The translations under genes were made by a program, and so were the position numbers. A DNA stretch of 5,259 nucleotides from Leucobacter sp. (GTDB lineage Bacteria; Actinomycetota; Actinomycetes; Actinomycetales; Microbacteriaceae). Location of the stretch: positions 1 through 5,259 of the forward strand of contig JAPSIU010000213.1 of NCBI GenBank assembly GCA_031178565.1. Reading direction: 5' to 3'. Under the pieces are notes generated by a model, which did no database searches, had not been told where the DNA came from, and was given only the letters and a program-made list of their open reading frames with translations. Positions 1 through 4,900 of the stretch are shown here, piece by piece (positions within the stretch are counted from its first letter, which is position 1; the number at the start of each line of letters is the position of its first letter).

Positions 1-489
1 CTCCGCGCGGGCCTTCTGGATCGAGATCGGGATGTTCCCGAGGAGGCAGTAGCCCCGCCCCCGATCGGCCTCCGCGTGATGACCGGGCGGGCGGACCAGT
101 GCGTACGCGCTCCGCACGTCGCCCGTGACGACAGCCTGCACGGCCGCGTAGACGCCGCCGGCCGCGAGAGCGCAGATCTCGTACGATCCGTGCCCGAAGT
201 TCGCGTAGTCGCCCATCGAACCGCCGTCCGCGTCGGAGAGCTGCTTGAACCGGTCGAGATATTCGGCCGGATGCACTCGGAGGAGGTCCTCCCGGCTCAG
301 ATCCGCCGGTTCGAAGCGGTCCAGGCGCTTGTCGAGCTGCGTGACGCCGAGCAGATGCAGAAAGCGGCGGCGCGCCTCGGGCGTCTCCATCTCCGCCCCC
401 TGCTCCACCCAGGGCCCTCCCACGTCGCGCGCATCGTGCCAGAAGTACCGCTCGTCGGTGACGAAACCGACCCGTTCATCTGTCGCCAT
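1..489 (-). CDS. Histone deacetylase family (class II) amidohydrolase, N-terminal part
   Basis: Partial gene; the reading frame stays open to the window edge, giving 163 residues of a family that is usually about 350-380 residues long. Translating the minus strand shows the class II histone-deacetylase / acetylpolyamine-amidohydrolase hallmark RPPGHHAE at residues 133-140, followed by GYCLLGN at 146-152. The His pair is the general acid/base of these zinc enzymes, which hydrolyse N-acyl-amine or acyl-lysine bonds. The zinc-ligand Asp-x-His motif lies beyond the window. Other family-like stretches are RVGFVTDERYFWHD near the N terminus and FGHGSYEI just before the active-site segment. Two ATGs are possible (495 and 489). 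The GAGGA at 498-502 sits 8 bases from the ATG at 489 but only 2 from the one at 495, so I chose 489. No signal peptide, so probably cytoplasmic. It lies downstream of the transporter on the same strand and is likely cotranscribed with it. Substrate (acetylpolyamine, acyl-lysine or other) cannot be told from the sequence. Confidence 0.9.
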   Translation of the reverse strand, partial: MATDERVGFVTDERYFWHDARDVGGPWVEQGAEMETPEARRRFLHLLGVTQLDKRLDRFEPADLSREDLLRVHPAEYLDRFKQLSDADGGSMGDYANFGHGSYEICALAAGGVYAAVQAVVTGDVRSAYALVRPPGHHAEADRGRGYCLLGNIPISIQKARAE

Positions 490-496
490 CTTCATC

Positions 497-559
497 GTCC
501 TCACTGTTTGATCTGTCTGATGTGTCTGGTTTGTCTCATGCGTCTGGTCTGTCTGCAGT
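497..559 (-). repeat. Imperfect 9-bp tandem repeat in the deacylase leader
   Basis: Six consecutive 9-base units run from 506 to 559 without a phase slip. Plus-strand units are GTTTGATCT, GTCTGATGT, GTCTGGTTT, GTCTCATGC, GTCTGGTCT and GTCTGCAGT. A seventh, degenerate unit, GTCCTCACT (497-505), contains the complement of the deacylase Shine-Dalgarno GAGGA. On the transcribed (minus) sense the units end in AGAC or AAAC and the segment is poor in G, so the leader RNA should be weakly structured. It fills the space between the transporter stop codon (587) and the deacylase start. Function unknown; it could be a translation-enhancing or regulatory leader, or simple slippage-generated sequence. Confidence 0.75.
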
Positions 560-586
560 CCGGGGTCCGCGGCCGGTCGCACCGCA

Positions 587-1825
587 TCACGCGGGCACAT
601 CGGCCGTCGCGGCCGTCGTGCGGGTTCCGGTCACGGCTTCCTGCGTGGTCGAGACGCGGGCGATCACGATCATGGGGATCACCAGGAGCACGCTCACGCC
701 GGCGATCATCCACCCGAAGCCCTGGTAGCCGCTCACCTCGACCGCCCAGGTGCCGAACAGCGGAGCGAAGCTCGATCCGATCAGGTAGACGCCGAGGATC
801 GGGCCCGACCAGCGCCCGCGAGCGTCCAGACCGGCCGCCGTCGCGATGAAGTAGGTGTAGGCGACGCCGTAGATGAAGTTCCAGGCCACCAGCAGCGCCG
901 CGTAGGCGACCGCGTCGGTCGCGACCGTCGAGGCGAACTTCAGCCCGCCGCCGACGACCAGCATCAGGGCGAGCGGGAGCGCACGTCCGAAGCGCGGGCC
1001 GAGGAGCACGACCACGAAGGCGCCGGCGAGACCGCCGACCGTCGACAGGCTCAGTACGAGGCCGAGCATCGTGTCGTCGAGACCCGCCTGATCCGCGCCC
1101 ATCGTTCCGGCGATCGCCCAGAGGGAATCCTCGCTGAGCGCCCAGACCGCGAACAGGCTCAGCAGTGCAAAACCGCTGAGGACCACGCGTGTGTTCTGCA
1201 CGGGGGCCGTGCCCGACACGGGTGCTGTCCCCGACACGGGCGCGACCGCCACCGTCTTCGCCGGCGTCTCCGGGAGGAACCCGGTGACGGCGAGCGCGAC
1301 GAGGGCCACGGCTGCCGCTGCGCCGAACACGCTGACCATGCTCAGTCCGATCGCGGGCACGAGCGCGAGCAGCACCGCGTTGGATCCACGGTTGAAGAGC
1401 ATGTTGAAACCGGCGGCCCGATTCGAGCCCTGGAACGAGGCCAGGGCGGCACCGCCGGCGCCCGCCGCAGCGCCCGCCCCGAGTCCGGCGAGGATGAGTG
1501 CCGCAGGGAGCAGGATTCCGTCCGCCGGCGCGAGTGCTGCGCCGCCGAACCCGACCGTGGCCGCGAGAAGCCCGATTCGGGCGGTGCCGCGCCGCCTGCG
1601 GCCGGCCACCAGGGGAGCGACGAGCAGCGACGCGATAGCCGTGGCCAGGAGGTTCCCGGTCATCATGAAACCGGCGGCCGAAGCCGGTACTCCGATGTCG
1701 TCCAGCGCGAGCAGCATGAGCGGGATGAGGTTCGCGGTGAGATATCCCACGAGAGCAACCGTGAACGTCACCGTCCCCGCACCCCAGGTCAGCGGTGAGC
1801 GGGATTCGATCTGTGTAGCCGACAC
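587..1825 (-). CDS. Major facilitator superfamily (MFS) transporter
   Basis: A 412-residue integral membrane protein, normal MFS length. About twelve hydrophobic segments can be picked out, roughly at residues 18-40, 47-72, 84-104, 105-130, 143-160, 162-183, 214-237, 252-275, 282-302, 305-330, 339-360 and 367-390. A polar central loop lies at about 184-213 between the two six-helix halves. The basic run GRRRRGTAR (75-83), between helices 2 and 3, is where MFS proteins carry their conserved cytoplasmic loop. The start is GTG at 1825, preceded by AAGGAGG (1830-1836) at a 4-base spacing. The central loop contains a duplicated PVSGTA (residues 197-208) made by an 18-bp tandem repeat. It is the first gene of a probable two-gene unit with the deacylase downstream, which suggests the transporter moves that enzyme's substrate or product. 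Direction of transport and substrate are not evident. MFS assignment is firm, the subfamily is not. Confidence 0.92.
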   Translation of the reverse strand: MSATQIESRSPLTWGAGTVTFTVALVGYLTANLIPLMLLALDDIGVPASAAGFMMTGNLLATAIASLLVAPLVAGRRRRGTARIGLLAATVGFGGAALAPADGILLPAALILAGLGAGAAAGAGGAALASFQGSNRAAGFNMLFNRGSNAVLLALVPAIGLSMVSVFGAAAAVALVALAVTGFLPETPAKTVAVAPVSGTAPVSGTAPVQNTRVVLSGFALLSLFAVWALSEDSLWAIAGTMGADQAGLDDTMLGLVLSLSTVGGLAGAFVVVLLGPRFGRALPLALMLVVGGGLKFASTVATDAVAYAALLVAWNFIYGVAYTYFIATAAGLDARGRWSGPILGVYLIGSSFAPLFGTWAVEVSGYQGFGWMIAGVSVLLVIPMIVIARVSTTQEAVTGTRTTAATADVPA

Positions 1826-1840
1826 GGTTCCTCCTTGAAC

Positions 1841-1878
1841 TCATTGTCATCATTATGAAATTAAATTCAATATAACAA
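1841..1878 (-). promoter_or_regulatory. AT-rich promoter/operator-like segment for the transporter unit
   Basis: This is a markedly AT-rich island in an otherwise GC-rich window, just upstream of the transporter. On the minus strand a good -10 match, CATAAT, lies at 1857-1852, which would start RNA about 20 bases before the GTG. Candidate -35 elements (TTGTTA at 1878-1873, with a 15-base spacer, or GTTGTT one base further upstream with a 16-base spacer) are imperfect. Between them, at 1856-1869, is the near-palindrome TGAAATTAAATTCA, with 6 of 7 base pairs symmetric. It sits where a repressor would block RNA polymerase. A second, weaker dyad, TCAT...ATGA, covers 1841-1858. The divergent ArsR gene starts about 150 bases away; 1879-2000 holds nothing else that I can support. 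Confidence 0.5.
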
Positions 1879-1999
1879 CGAGCGTGGGGAAGGGCAAGGA
1901 TTGGCACGATGCCGGCCTGACCGGGCCCCTGTTCTCGGCTGCGACCATCGGCTCGGCTGGATCAATGGTTTTCCCTTGCGCTAAGCGTTGGGTGCGGCG

Positions 2000-2023
2000 A
2001 TACTTTGATGCATGGCAAAGTAT
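2000..2023 (+). promoter_or_regulatory. Inverted repeat operator over the -10 box and start codon of the ArsR gene
   Basis: ATACTTTG (2000-2007) and CAAAGTAT (2016-2023) form a perfect 8-bp inverted repeat around an 8-base spacer that contains the palindrome ATGCAT. TACTTT (2001-2006) fits the TANNNT pattern of actinobacterial -10 boxes and ends 5 bases before the ATG at 2012, so transcription would begin at or next to the start codon. TTGCGC (1976-1981) is a possible -35, though with a long 19-base spacer. No Shine-Dalgarno precedes the ATG, which agrees with a leaderless mRNA. Binding of the encoded ArsR dimer here would give autorepression; that is inference. Confidence 0.65.
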
Positions 2024-2344
2024 GGGGCTCTCGACGAGGTCTTCGTGGCGCTCGCCGATCCGACGAGGCGAGCCGTGATCCGGCGCCTCGGCGAGGGACC
2101 CGCGAGCGTGGGGGAGCTGGCGGCTCCGTTCCCCATCACGCTGCCCTCGTTCATGAAACACGTGCGCACGCTCGAGCGCAGCGGGCTGATCCGGACGCGC
2201 AAATCCGGCAGGGTGCGCACCTGCGTCCTCGATCGCGAGCGCCTGTCGCTCGTCGACGACTGGCTCGCCGAGCAGCGGGCCCTGTGGGAGCAGCGCACCG
2301 ATCGACTCGAGCAGTTCGTCACCGATCATCAGGAGGACCAATGA
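2012..2344 (+). CDS. ArsR-family winged-helix transcriptional repressor
   Basis: A 110-residue protein of typical ArsR/SmtB size. It has the family's N-terminal ALADPTRRAVIRRL (residues 13-26), a helix-turn-helix with recognition segment around TLPSFMKHVRTLERSGLI (43-60), and a wing with KSGRVRTCVLD (64-74). The C-terminal helix, containing EQRALWEQRTDRLEQF, is the probable dimer helix. There is no ELCVCDL-type metal site and only one cysteine (71), so this looks like a non-metal ArsR of the kind encoded beside SRPBCC proteins, rather than an arsenic or cadmium sensor. The ATG at 2012 is embedded in an inverted repeat and has no Shine-Dalgarno. The stop codon overlaps the next gene's ATG in an ATGA, so the two are translationally coupled. 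Likely autorepressor of the cluster; the inducing signal is unknown. Confidence 0.93.
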   Translation: MAKYGALDEVFVALADPTRRAVIRRLGEGPASVGELAAPFPITLPSFMKHVRTLERSGLIRTRKSGRVRTCVLDRERLSLVDDWLAEQRALWEQRTDRLEQFVTDHQEDQ

Positions 2345-2826
2345 CACCGATCGACCCGCGCCTCGACCTCGCCCTCGAGCGTGTGATCCGTGCCCCTCGT
2401 GCCGCCGTCTGGCGGGCGTGGACCGATCCGGATCGGCTCGCGCAGTGGTGGGTGCCGGCTCCGACCATCGCTCGCGTCGACCGCCTCGACGCGCTTCCCG
2501 GGGGCGCATTCGTGACGAGCATGAGCGACGACGGCGAGACCTTCCAACCGCACACGGACTCGATCTTCCTCGTCGTCGAACCGGAGGCCAGGCTCGTCTT
2601 CACCAACGCGATCACCACCGCCTGGCGACCCGCAGCCCCCGCGCCCGTCGCGATGACCGCCGAGGTCGTACTCGCCGATCACCCCGACGGCACCGACTAC
2701 CGCGTGATCGTGCGGCACCGCGATCCCGCCGATCGGGATCGCCACGAGGAACTCGGCTTCTTCGACGGCTGGGGATCGGTCGCCGATGCGCTCGCCGCTC
2801 TCGTCGAGAGGGAGGCGGAGAGATGA
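2341..2826 (+). CDS. SRPBCC (AHSA1/START-like) domain protein
   Basis: A 161-residue protein that is essentially a single AHSA1-type SRPBCC domain, a helix-grip fold with a hydrophobic ligand cavity. Diagnostic stretches are LERVIRAPRAAVWRAWTDPD (12-31) followed by RLAQWW (32-37), the strand LVVEPEARLVFTNA (77-90), and the C-terminal helix start GFFDGWGSVADAL (139-151). Soluble, no signal peptide. The start at 2341 is set by the strong AGGAGG at 2331-2336 and by the ATGA overlap with the ArsR gene. ArsR plus SRPBCC pairs are common in actinobacteria, and the SRPBCC partner is presumed to bind a small hydrophobic molecule, but no ligand can be inferred here. Its stop codon again overlaps the next ATG (ATGA at 2823-2826), so it was designed as part of a longer operon. 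Confidence 0.92.
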   Translation: MTPIDPRLDLALERVIRAPRAAVWRAWTDPDRLAQWWVPAPTIARVDRLDALPGGAFVTSMSDDGETFQPHTDSIFLVVEPEARLVFTNAITTAWRPAAPAPVAMTAEVVLADHPDGTDYRVIVRHRDPADRDRHEELGFFDGWGSVADALAALVEREAER

Positions 2827-3000
2827 GGATCGCGGTCACCCAGTTCGTCACACTCGACGGCGTTTCCCAGGGGCCAGGATCGGCCTCGCTGCATCGCTCC
2901 TCGATGCCGGACTCGTCGACACGCTCCGCCTCGCGGTCGCTCCCGTGATCATCGGCCAGGGACGTCGGCTCATGACCGGGGATCGCGCCGCCGGCGTAGT
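2823..3000 (+). pseudogene. Broken dihydrofolate reductase-like (RibD C-terminal domain) gene
   Basis: Starting at an ATGA overlap with the SRPBCC gene, the first 20 codons read MRIAVTQFVTLDGVSQGPGS, the N terminus of the RibD-C / dihydrofolate-reductase-like family. From about 2879, in the -1 frame, the text continues with LAASLLDAGLVDTLRLAVAP and then VIIGQGRRL, the C-terminal signature of the same family (LLDAGLVD, then GxGxRL). Family members are about 180-200 residues, so over 100 residues between the two motifs are missing. In the starting frame the peptide would stop after 41 residues at 2946-2948. In the C-terminal frame no natural stop occurs before the DJ-1 gene (open until 3151), so the 3' end also appears eroded; the end given here is approximate. 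Intact members would be NADPH-dependent reductases of unknown substrate. No function is expected from this remnant. Confidence 0.85.
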
Positions 3001-3012
3001 CCGCACGGGCCG

Positions 3013-3035
3013 GGCTCTCAGAGAACGTGAGAGCC
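3013..3035 (+). repeat. Inverted repeat upstream of the DJ-1/PfpI gene
   Basis: GGCTCTCA (3013-3020) and TGAGAGCC (3028-3035) form a perfect 8-bp stem with a 7-base loop, ending 7 bases before the ATG at 3043. There is no T tract after it, so a classical intrinsic terminator is unlikely. It could be an operator for the DJ-1 gene, or an RNA hairpin that affects its translation, since the weak GAGAG ribosome-binding-site candidate (3029-3033) would be buried in the right arm. Confidence 0.5.
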
Positions 3036-3042
3036 TGGTTGC

Positions 3043-3675
3043 ATGGACGAAAAGACGCGGCGAGTATCGATCGTGCTGTTCGACGGCTTCGAGCTGCTCG
3101 ACGTTTTCGGCCCGGTGGAACTGTTCAGCATGGTTCCGGACCGGCTCGTGATCGAGTTCGTCGGGCCCGAATCGGGGCCGGTTCCCAGCAGTCAGGGTGT
3201 GGAGGTGGTCGCGACTCTCGCGTATGACACGGCCCCGGCCCCGGATATCGTGCTCGTTCCCGGCGGCCCCGGTACGCGATCCCTGGTGACCGACGAGCGA
3301 TTCACCGCGTGGTTGCGGAACTGGGCCGAGCCGGCCTCGCTGGTGACATCGGTCTGCACCGGATCTGCGCTGCTCGCCGCCGCGGGTCTGCTCGACGGAT
3401 ACCGCGCGACGTCGAACAAGGCGGCGTTCGACTGGGTCACGACGTGCGGCCCGGGGGTCGATTGGATCGGACGCGCGCGTTGGATCGAGGACCGCGATCG
3501 TTGGACGTCATCGGGAGTCGCGGCCGGAATGGATATGGCTGCAGCGCTGCTGGCGCACCTCTTCGGCAGCGCCGTCGCCGATGAGGCCGCCGATCACGCC
3601 GAACTCGAGATCCACAAGGATTCCTCTTGGGATCCCTTCGCCGCGGTTCACGGAGTCTCTTCCGAGCCTTCGTGA
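3043..3675 (+). CDS. DJ-1/PfpI family protein (isonitrile-hydratase-like subgroup)
   Basis: A 210-residue single-domain cytoplasmic protein of the class I glutamine-amidotransferase-like DJ-1/PfpI superfamily. Visible signatures: VLFDGFELLDVFGPVELF (11-28), the glycine loop VPGGPGTR (72-79), the nucleophile elbow SVCTGSALLAAAGLLDG (103-119) with Cys105 and Thr106, RATSNKAAFDWV (121-132), TSSGVAAGMDMA (155-166), and the C-terminal HAELEIHKDSSWDPF (185-199). Asp20, Cys105 and Thr106 align by motif with the Asp/Cys/Thr set described for Pseudomonas isonitrile hydratase. Hydratase activity itself is not proven by this, because the subgroup also includes proteins of unknown function and the non-AraC-fused regulatory-like forms. 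The start is the only in-frame ATG before the conserved first strand. The Shine-Dalgarno is weak (GAGAG, 9 bases away). It follows the reductase remnant on the same strand and may once have been its operon neighbour. Confidence 0.93.
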   Translation: MDEKTRRVSIVLFDGFELLDVFGPVELFSMVPDRLVIEFVGPESGPVPSSQGVEVVATLAYDTAPAPDIVLVPGGPGTRSLVTDERFTAWLRNWAEPASLVTSVCTGSALLAAAGLLDGYRATSNKAAFDWVTTCGPGVDWIGRARWIEDRDRWTSSGVAAGMDMAAALLAHLFGSAVADEAADHAELEIHKDSSWDPFAAVHGVSSEPS

Positions 3676-3726
3676 CGATGATGCGTACGACGCCACCGTC
3701 TCGCCGAGCGTTCCCGTCGGATAGGA

Positions 3727-3750
3727 GCCGGCTATGTCCGCGTAGCCGGC
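3727..3750 (+). terminator. Strong hairpin after the DJ-1 gene, possible terminator
   Basis: GCCGGCTA (3727-3734) and TAGCCGGC (3743-3750) are perfect 8-base complements around the loop TGTCCGCG. It begins 51 bases after the DJ-1 stop codon. There is no U tract, so termination is only a possibility; GC-rich actinobacteria often use such tract-less hairpins. The loop belongs to the repeated 15-mer described separately, so a regulatory role is the main alternative. Confidence 0.4.
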
Positions 3751-3815
3751 CGGCTTCGAGGGGTGCCGAGGCCCCGGATCGTCTCGTATCGTACCGGTAT
3801 CGGCTATGTCCGCGT
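3729..3815 (+). repeat. 15-bp direct repeat pair upstream of the epimerase-like gene
   Basis: CGGCTATGTCCGCGT occurs exactly at 3729-3743 and again at 3801-3815, 72 bases apart start to start. The first copy lies inside the 3727-3750 hairpin. The second is preceded by the palindrome TACCGGTA (3792-3799) and ends 40 bases before the start codon at 3856. Another palindrome, CCGATATCGG (3832-3841), touches that gene's ribosome binding site. The pair could be binding sites for a regulator of the epimerase-like gene. I could not identify a convincing -35/-10 promoter in 3676-3855. Confidence 0.6.
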
Positions 3816-3855
3816 CCGCTCCCCAGACGATCCGATATCGGAGAGACGGTGAACC

Positions 3856-4842
3856 ATGCGAATCCTCATCCTCGGCGGCACCTCGTTCATCGGTCGCGCC
3901 ATCACCCGTGCGCTGCTCGGCCTCGGTCACGAAGTCGCGCTGTACCACCGCGGGCGCACCGAACCGTCCGAACTCGCGCGGGCGACCCACATGCACGGAG
4001 ATCGGTCGGAGCTGTTCGACCGTCGGGAGGAGATCGCGCGCTTCGGTCCCGACGCCGTCGTGGACACCTACGCCCTGACTCTCCGGGACGCCCGGATCGC
4101 CGTGAGCGCTCTCCCCGTCGACGTGCCCGCGGTGGTGCTCTCCAGCCAGGATGTCTACGAGGCATTCGAGGGGTTTCTCACCGGAAGGGCGACGGCACCC
4201 CTGCCGATCCGCGAGAACGCCCCGCTGCGCAGGCGCCGATACCTCTACCGAGACGATCCGCCGCCCGGGGTTCCGGCCGACTACGAGAAGATCGACGTGG
4301 AGACCGTATGGTCCGAACGGAGAGCGACCATACTCCGGCTTCCCATGGTCTACGGACCCGGAGACCCTCAATGCCGTGAGGGGTTCGTGCTCCGACGGAT
4401 CGCAGCGGGGCGCCGGACGATCCCGGTCGGGGCGGGAAACCTCCTGTGGAGCCGCGCGCACGTCGAGGACATCGCCGCGGCCGTCGTCTCGGCGCTGGGG
4501 AACCCGGCGGCATCGGGCGCGATCATCAACATCGCAGAATCCGCCACCGTGTCGGTCCGGCGATGGATCGAGCAGATCGCCTTTGCCGCGGGCGCGGAAC
4601 TCGAGCTCGTGCGGGTCTCGGAGGAGACGCTTCCCGCGGATCTGATGCTCACCGGAACGCACGCCCAGCACGTCCTCGCGGACACGCATCTGGCGGAGGG
4701 TCTTCTGCACTGGACATCCGATCCCGCGGACGAACGCGTCGCCGATTCGGTGCGCTGGCATCTTCGGCATCAGAGCTATCAGCCCTGGGGCGACGCCGAT
4801 ACCGCAGCCGACGAACGCGCTCTGCGCCACCGCGTGAGTTGA
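3856..4842 (+). CDS. NAD-dependent epimerase/dehydratase-like extended SDR
   Basis: A 328-residue cytoplasmic Rossmann-fold protein. The N-terminal MRILILGGTSFIGRAI (1-16) is the nucleotide-binding loop, with Ser at the position often Gly in GGTGFIG. Further family landmarks are the VVDTYA strand (68-73), SSQDVY (96-101) at the catalytic Ser strand, RLPMVYGPGD (161-170), WSRAHVEDIAAAV (198-210) and GAIINIAE (221-228). These match NAD-dependent epimerases/dehydratases. The usual YxxxK pair is not seen; the corresponding segment reads ADYEKIDVE (141-149), with Tyr143 and Lys145 only two apart, so the catalytic chemistry may differ from sugar epimerases. The start has GGAGAG (3840-3845) 10 bases upstream. 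It is separated from the DJ-1 gene by 180 bases with repeats, so probably a separate transcription unit. Substrate unknown; SDRs of this branch are often annotated only as reductase or epimerase. Confidence 0.9.
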   Translation: MRILILGGTSFIGRAITRALLGLGHEVALYHRGRTEPSELARATHMHGDRSELFDRREEIARFGPDAVVDTYALTLRDARIAVSALPVDVPAVVLSSQDVYEAFEGFLTGRATAPLPIRENAPLRRRRYLYRDDPPPGVPADYEKIDVETVWSERRATILRLPMVYGPGDPQCREGFVLRRIAAGRRTIPVGAGNLLWSRAHVEDIAAAVVSALGNPAASGAIINIAESATVSVRRWIEQIAFAAGAELELVRVSEETLPADLMLTGTHAQHVLADTHLAEGLLHWTSDPADERVADSVRWHLRHQSYQPWGDADTAADERALRHRVS

Positions 4843-4876
4843 AGGGTCTGCGCGAACGGCCGCGCCGATGTTCCAT

Positions 4877-4891
4877 CACCGGCTCCCGGTG
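4877..4891. terminator. Short GC-rich hairpin between convergent genes
   Basis: CACCGG (4877-4882) and CCGGTG (4886-4891) form a perfect 6-bp stem with a 3-base loop, 34 bases after the epimerase-like stop and 9 bases after the DUF1541 stop. A weaker 5-bp dyad, GCGCG/CGCGC, lies at 4850-4865. Placement between convergent genes suits a bidirectional terminator, but neither strand has a T tract. Confidence 0.3.
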
Positions 4892-4900
4892 CGCAGCGGA

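Noticed and set aside
506..559. CRISPR-like array
   Set aside because: Units are contiguous 9-mers without spacers, so this is a short tandem repeat and not a CRISPR.
76..849. A 257-codon plus-strand frame opposite the deacylase and transporter
   Set aside because: It is antisense to two genes with strong family signatures; its C-terminal half is low-complexity Arg/Ser/Pro typical of a shadow frame.
1841..1858. Fur/Zur-type box near TCATTGTCATCATTATGA
   Set aside because: Only the outer TCAT/ATGA arms are symmetric and the centre does not match a Fur or Zur consensus well; there is no metal-uptake gene downstream.
501..1907. A 468-codon minus-strand frame overlapping the transporter
   Set aside because: It is out of frame with the transporter, extremely rich in Arg and Gly, without any domain signature or hydrophobic pattern. 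It is an open shadow caused by high GC. Its end reads through the 9-bp repeat, but no ribosome binding site or homologous motif supports it.
2012..2344. Arsenic or heavy-metal resistance regulator
   Set aside because: The protein belongs to the ArsR fold but lacks the paired cysteines of metal sensors, and no arsenic resistance genes are nearby.
3013..3035. Intrinsic terminator ending the ArsR transcript
   Set aside because: The stem is good but it is followed by TGGTTGC and an ATG rather than a T tract, so termination is not supported.
3508..4830. A 440-codon frame antisense to the epimerase-like gene
   Set aside because: It overlaps the clear SDR and the end of the DJ-1 gene, has no recognisable motif, and its long openness follows from GC-biased third positions of the real genes.
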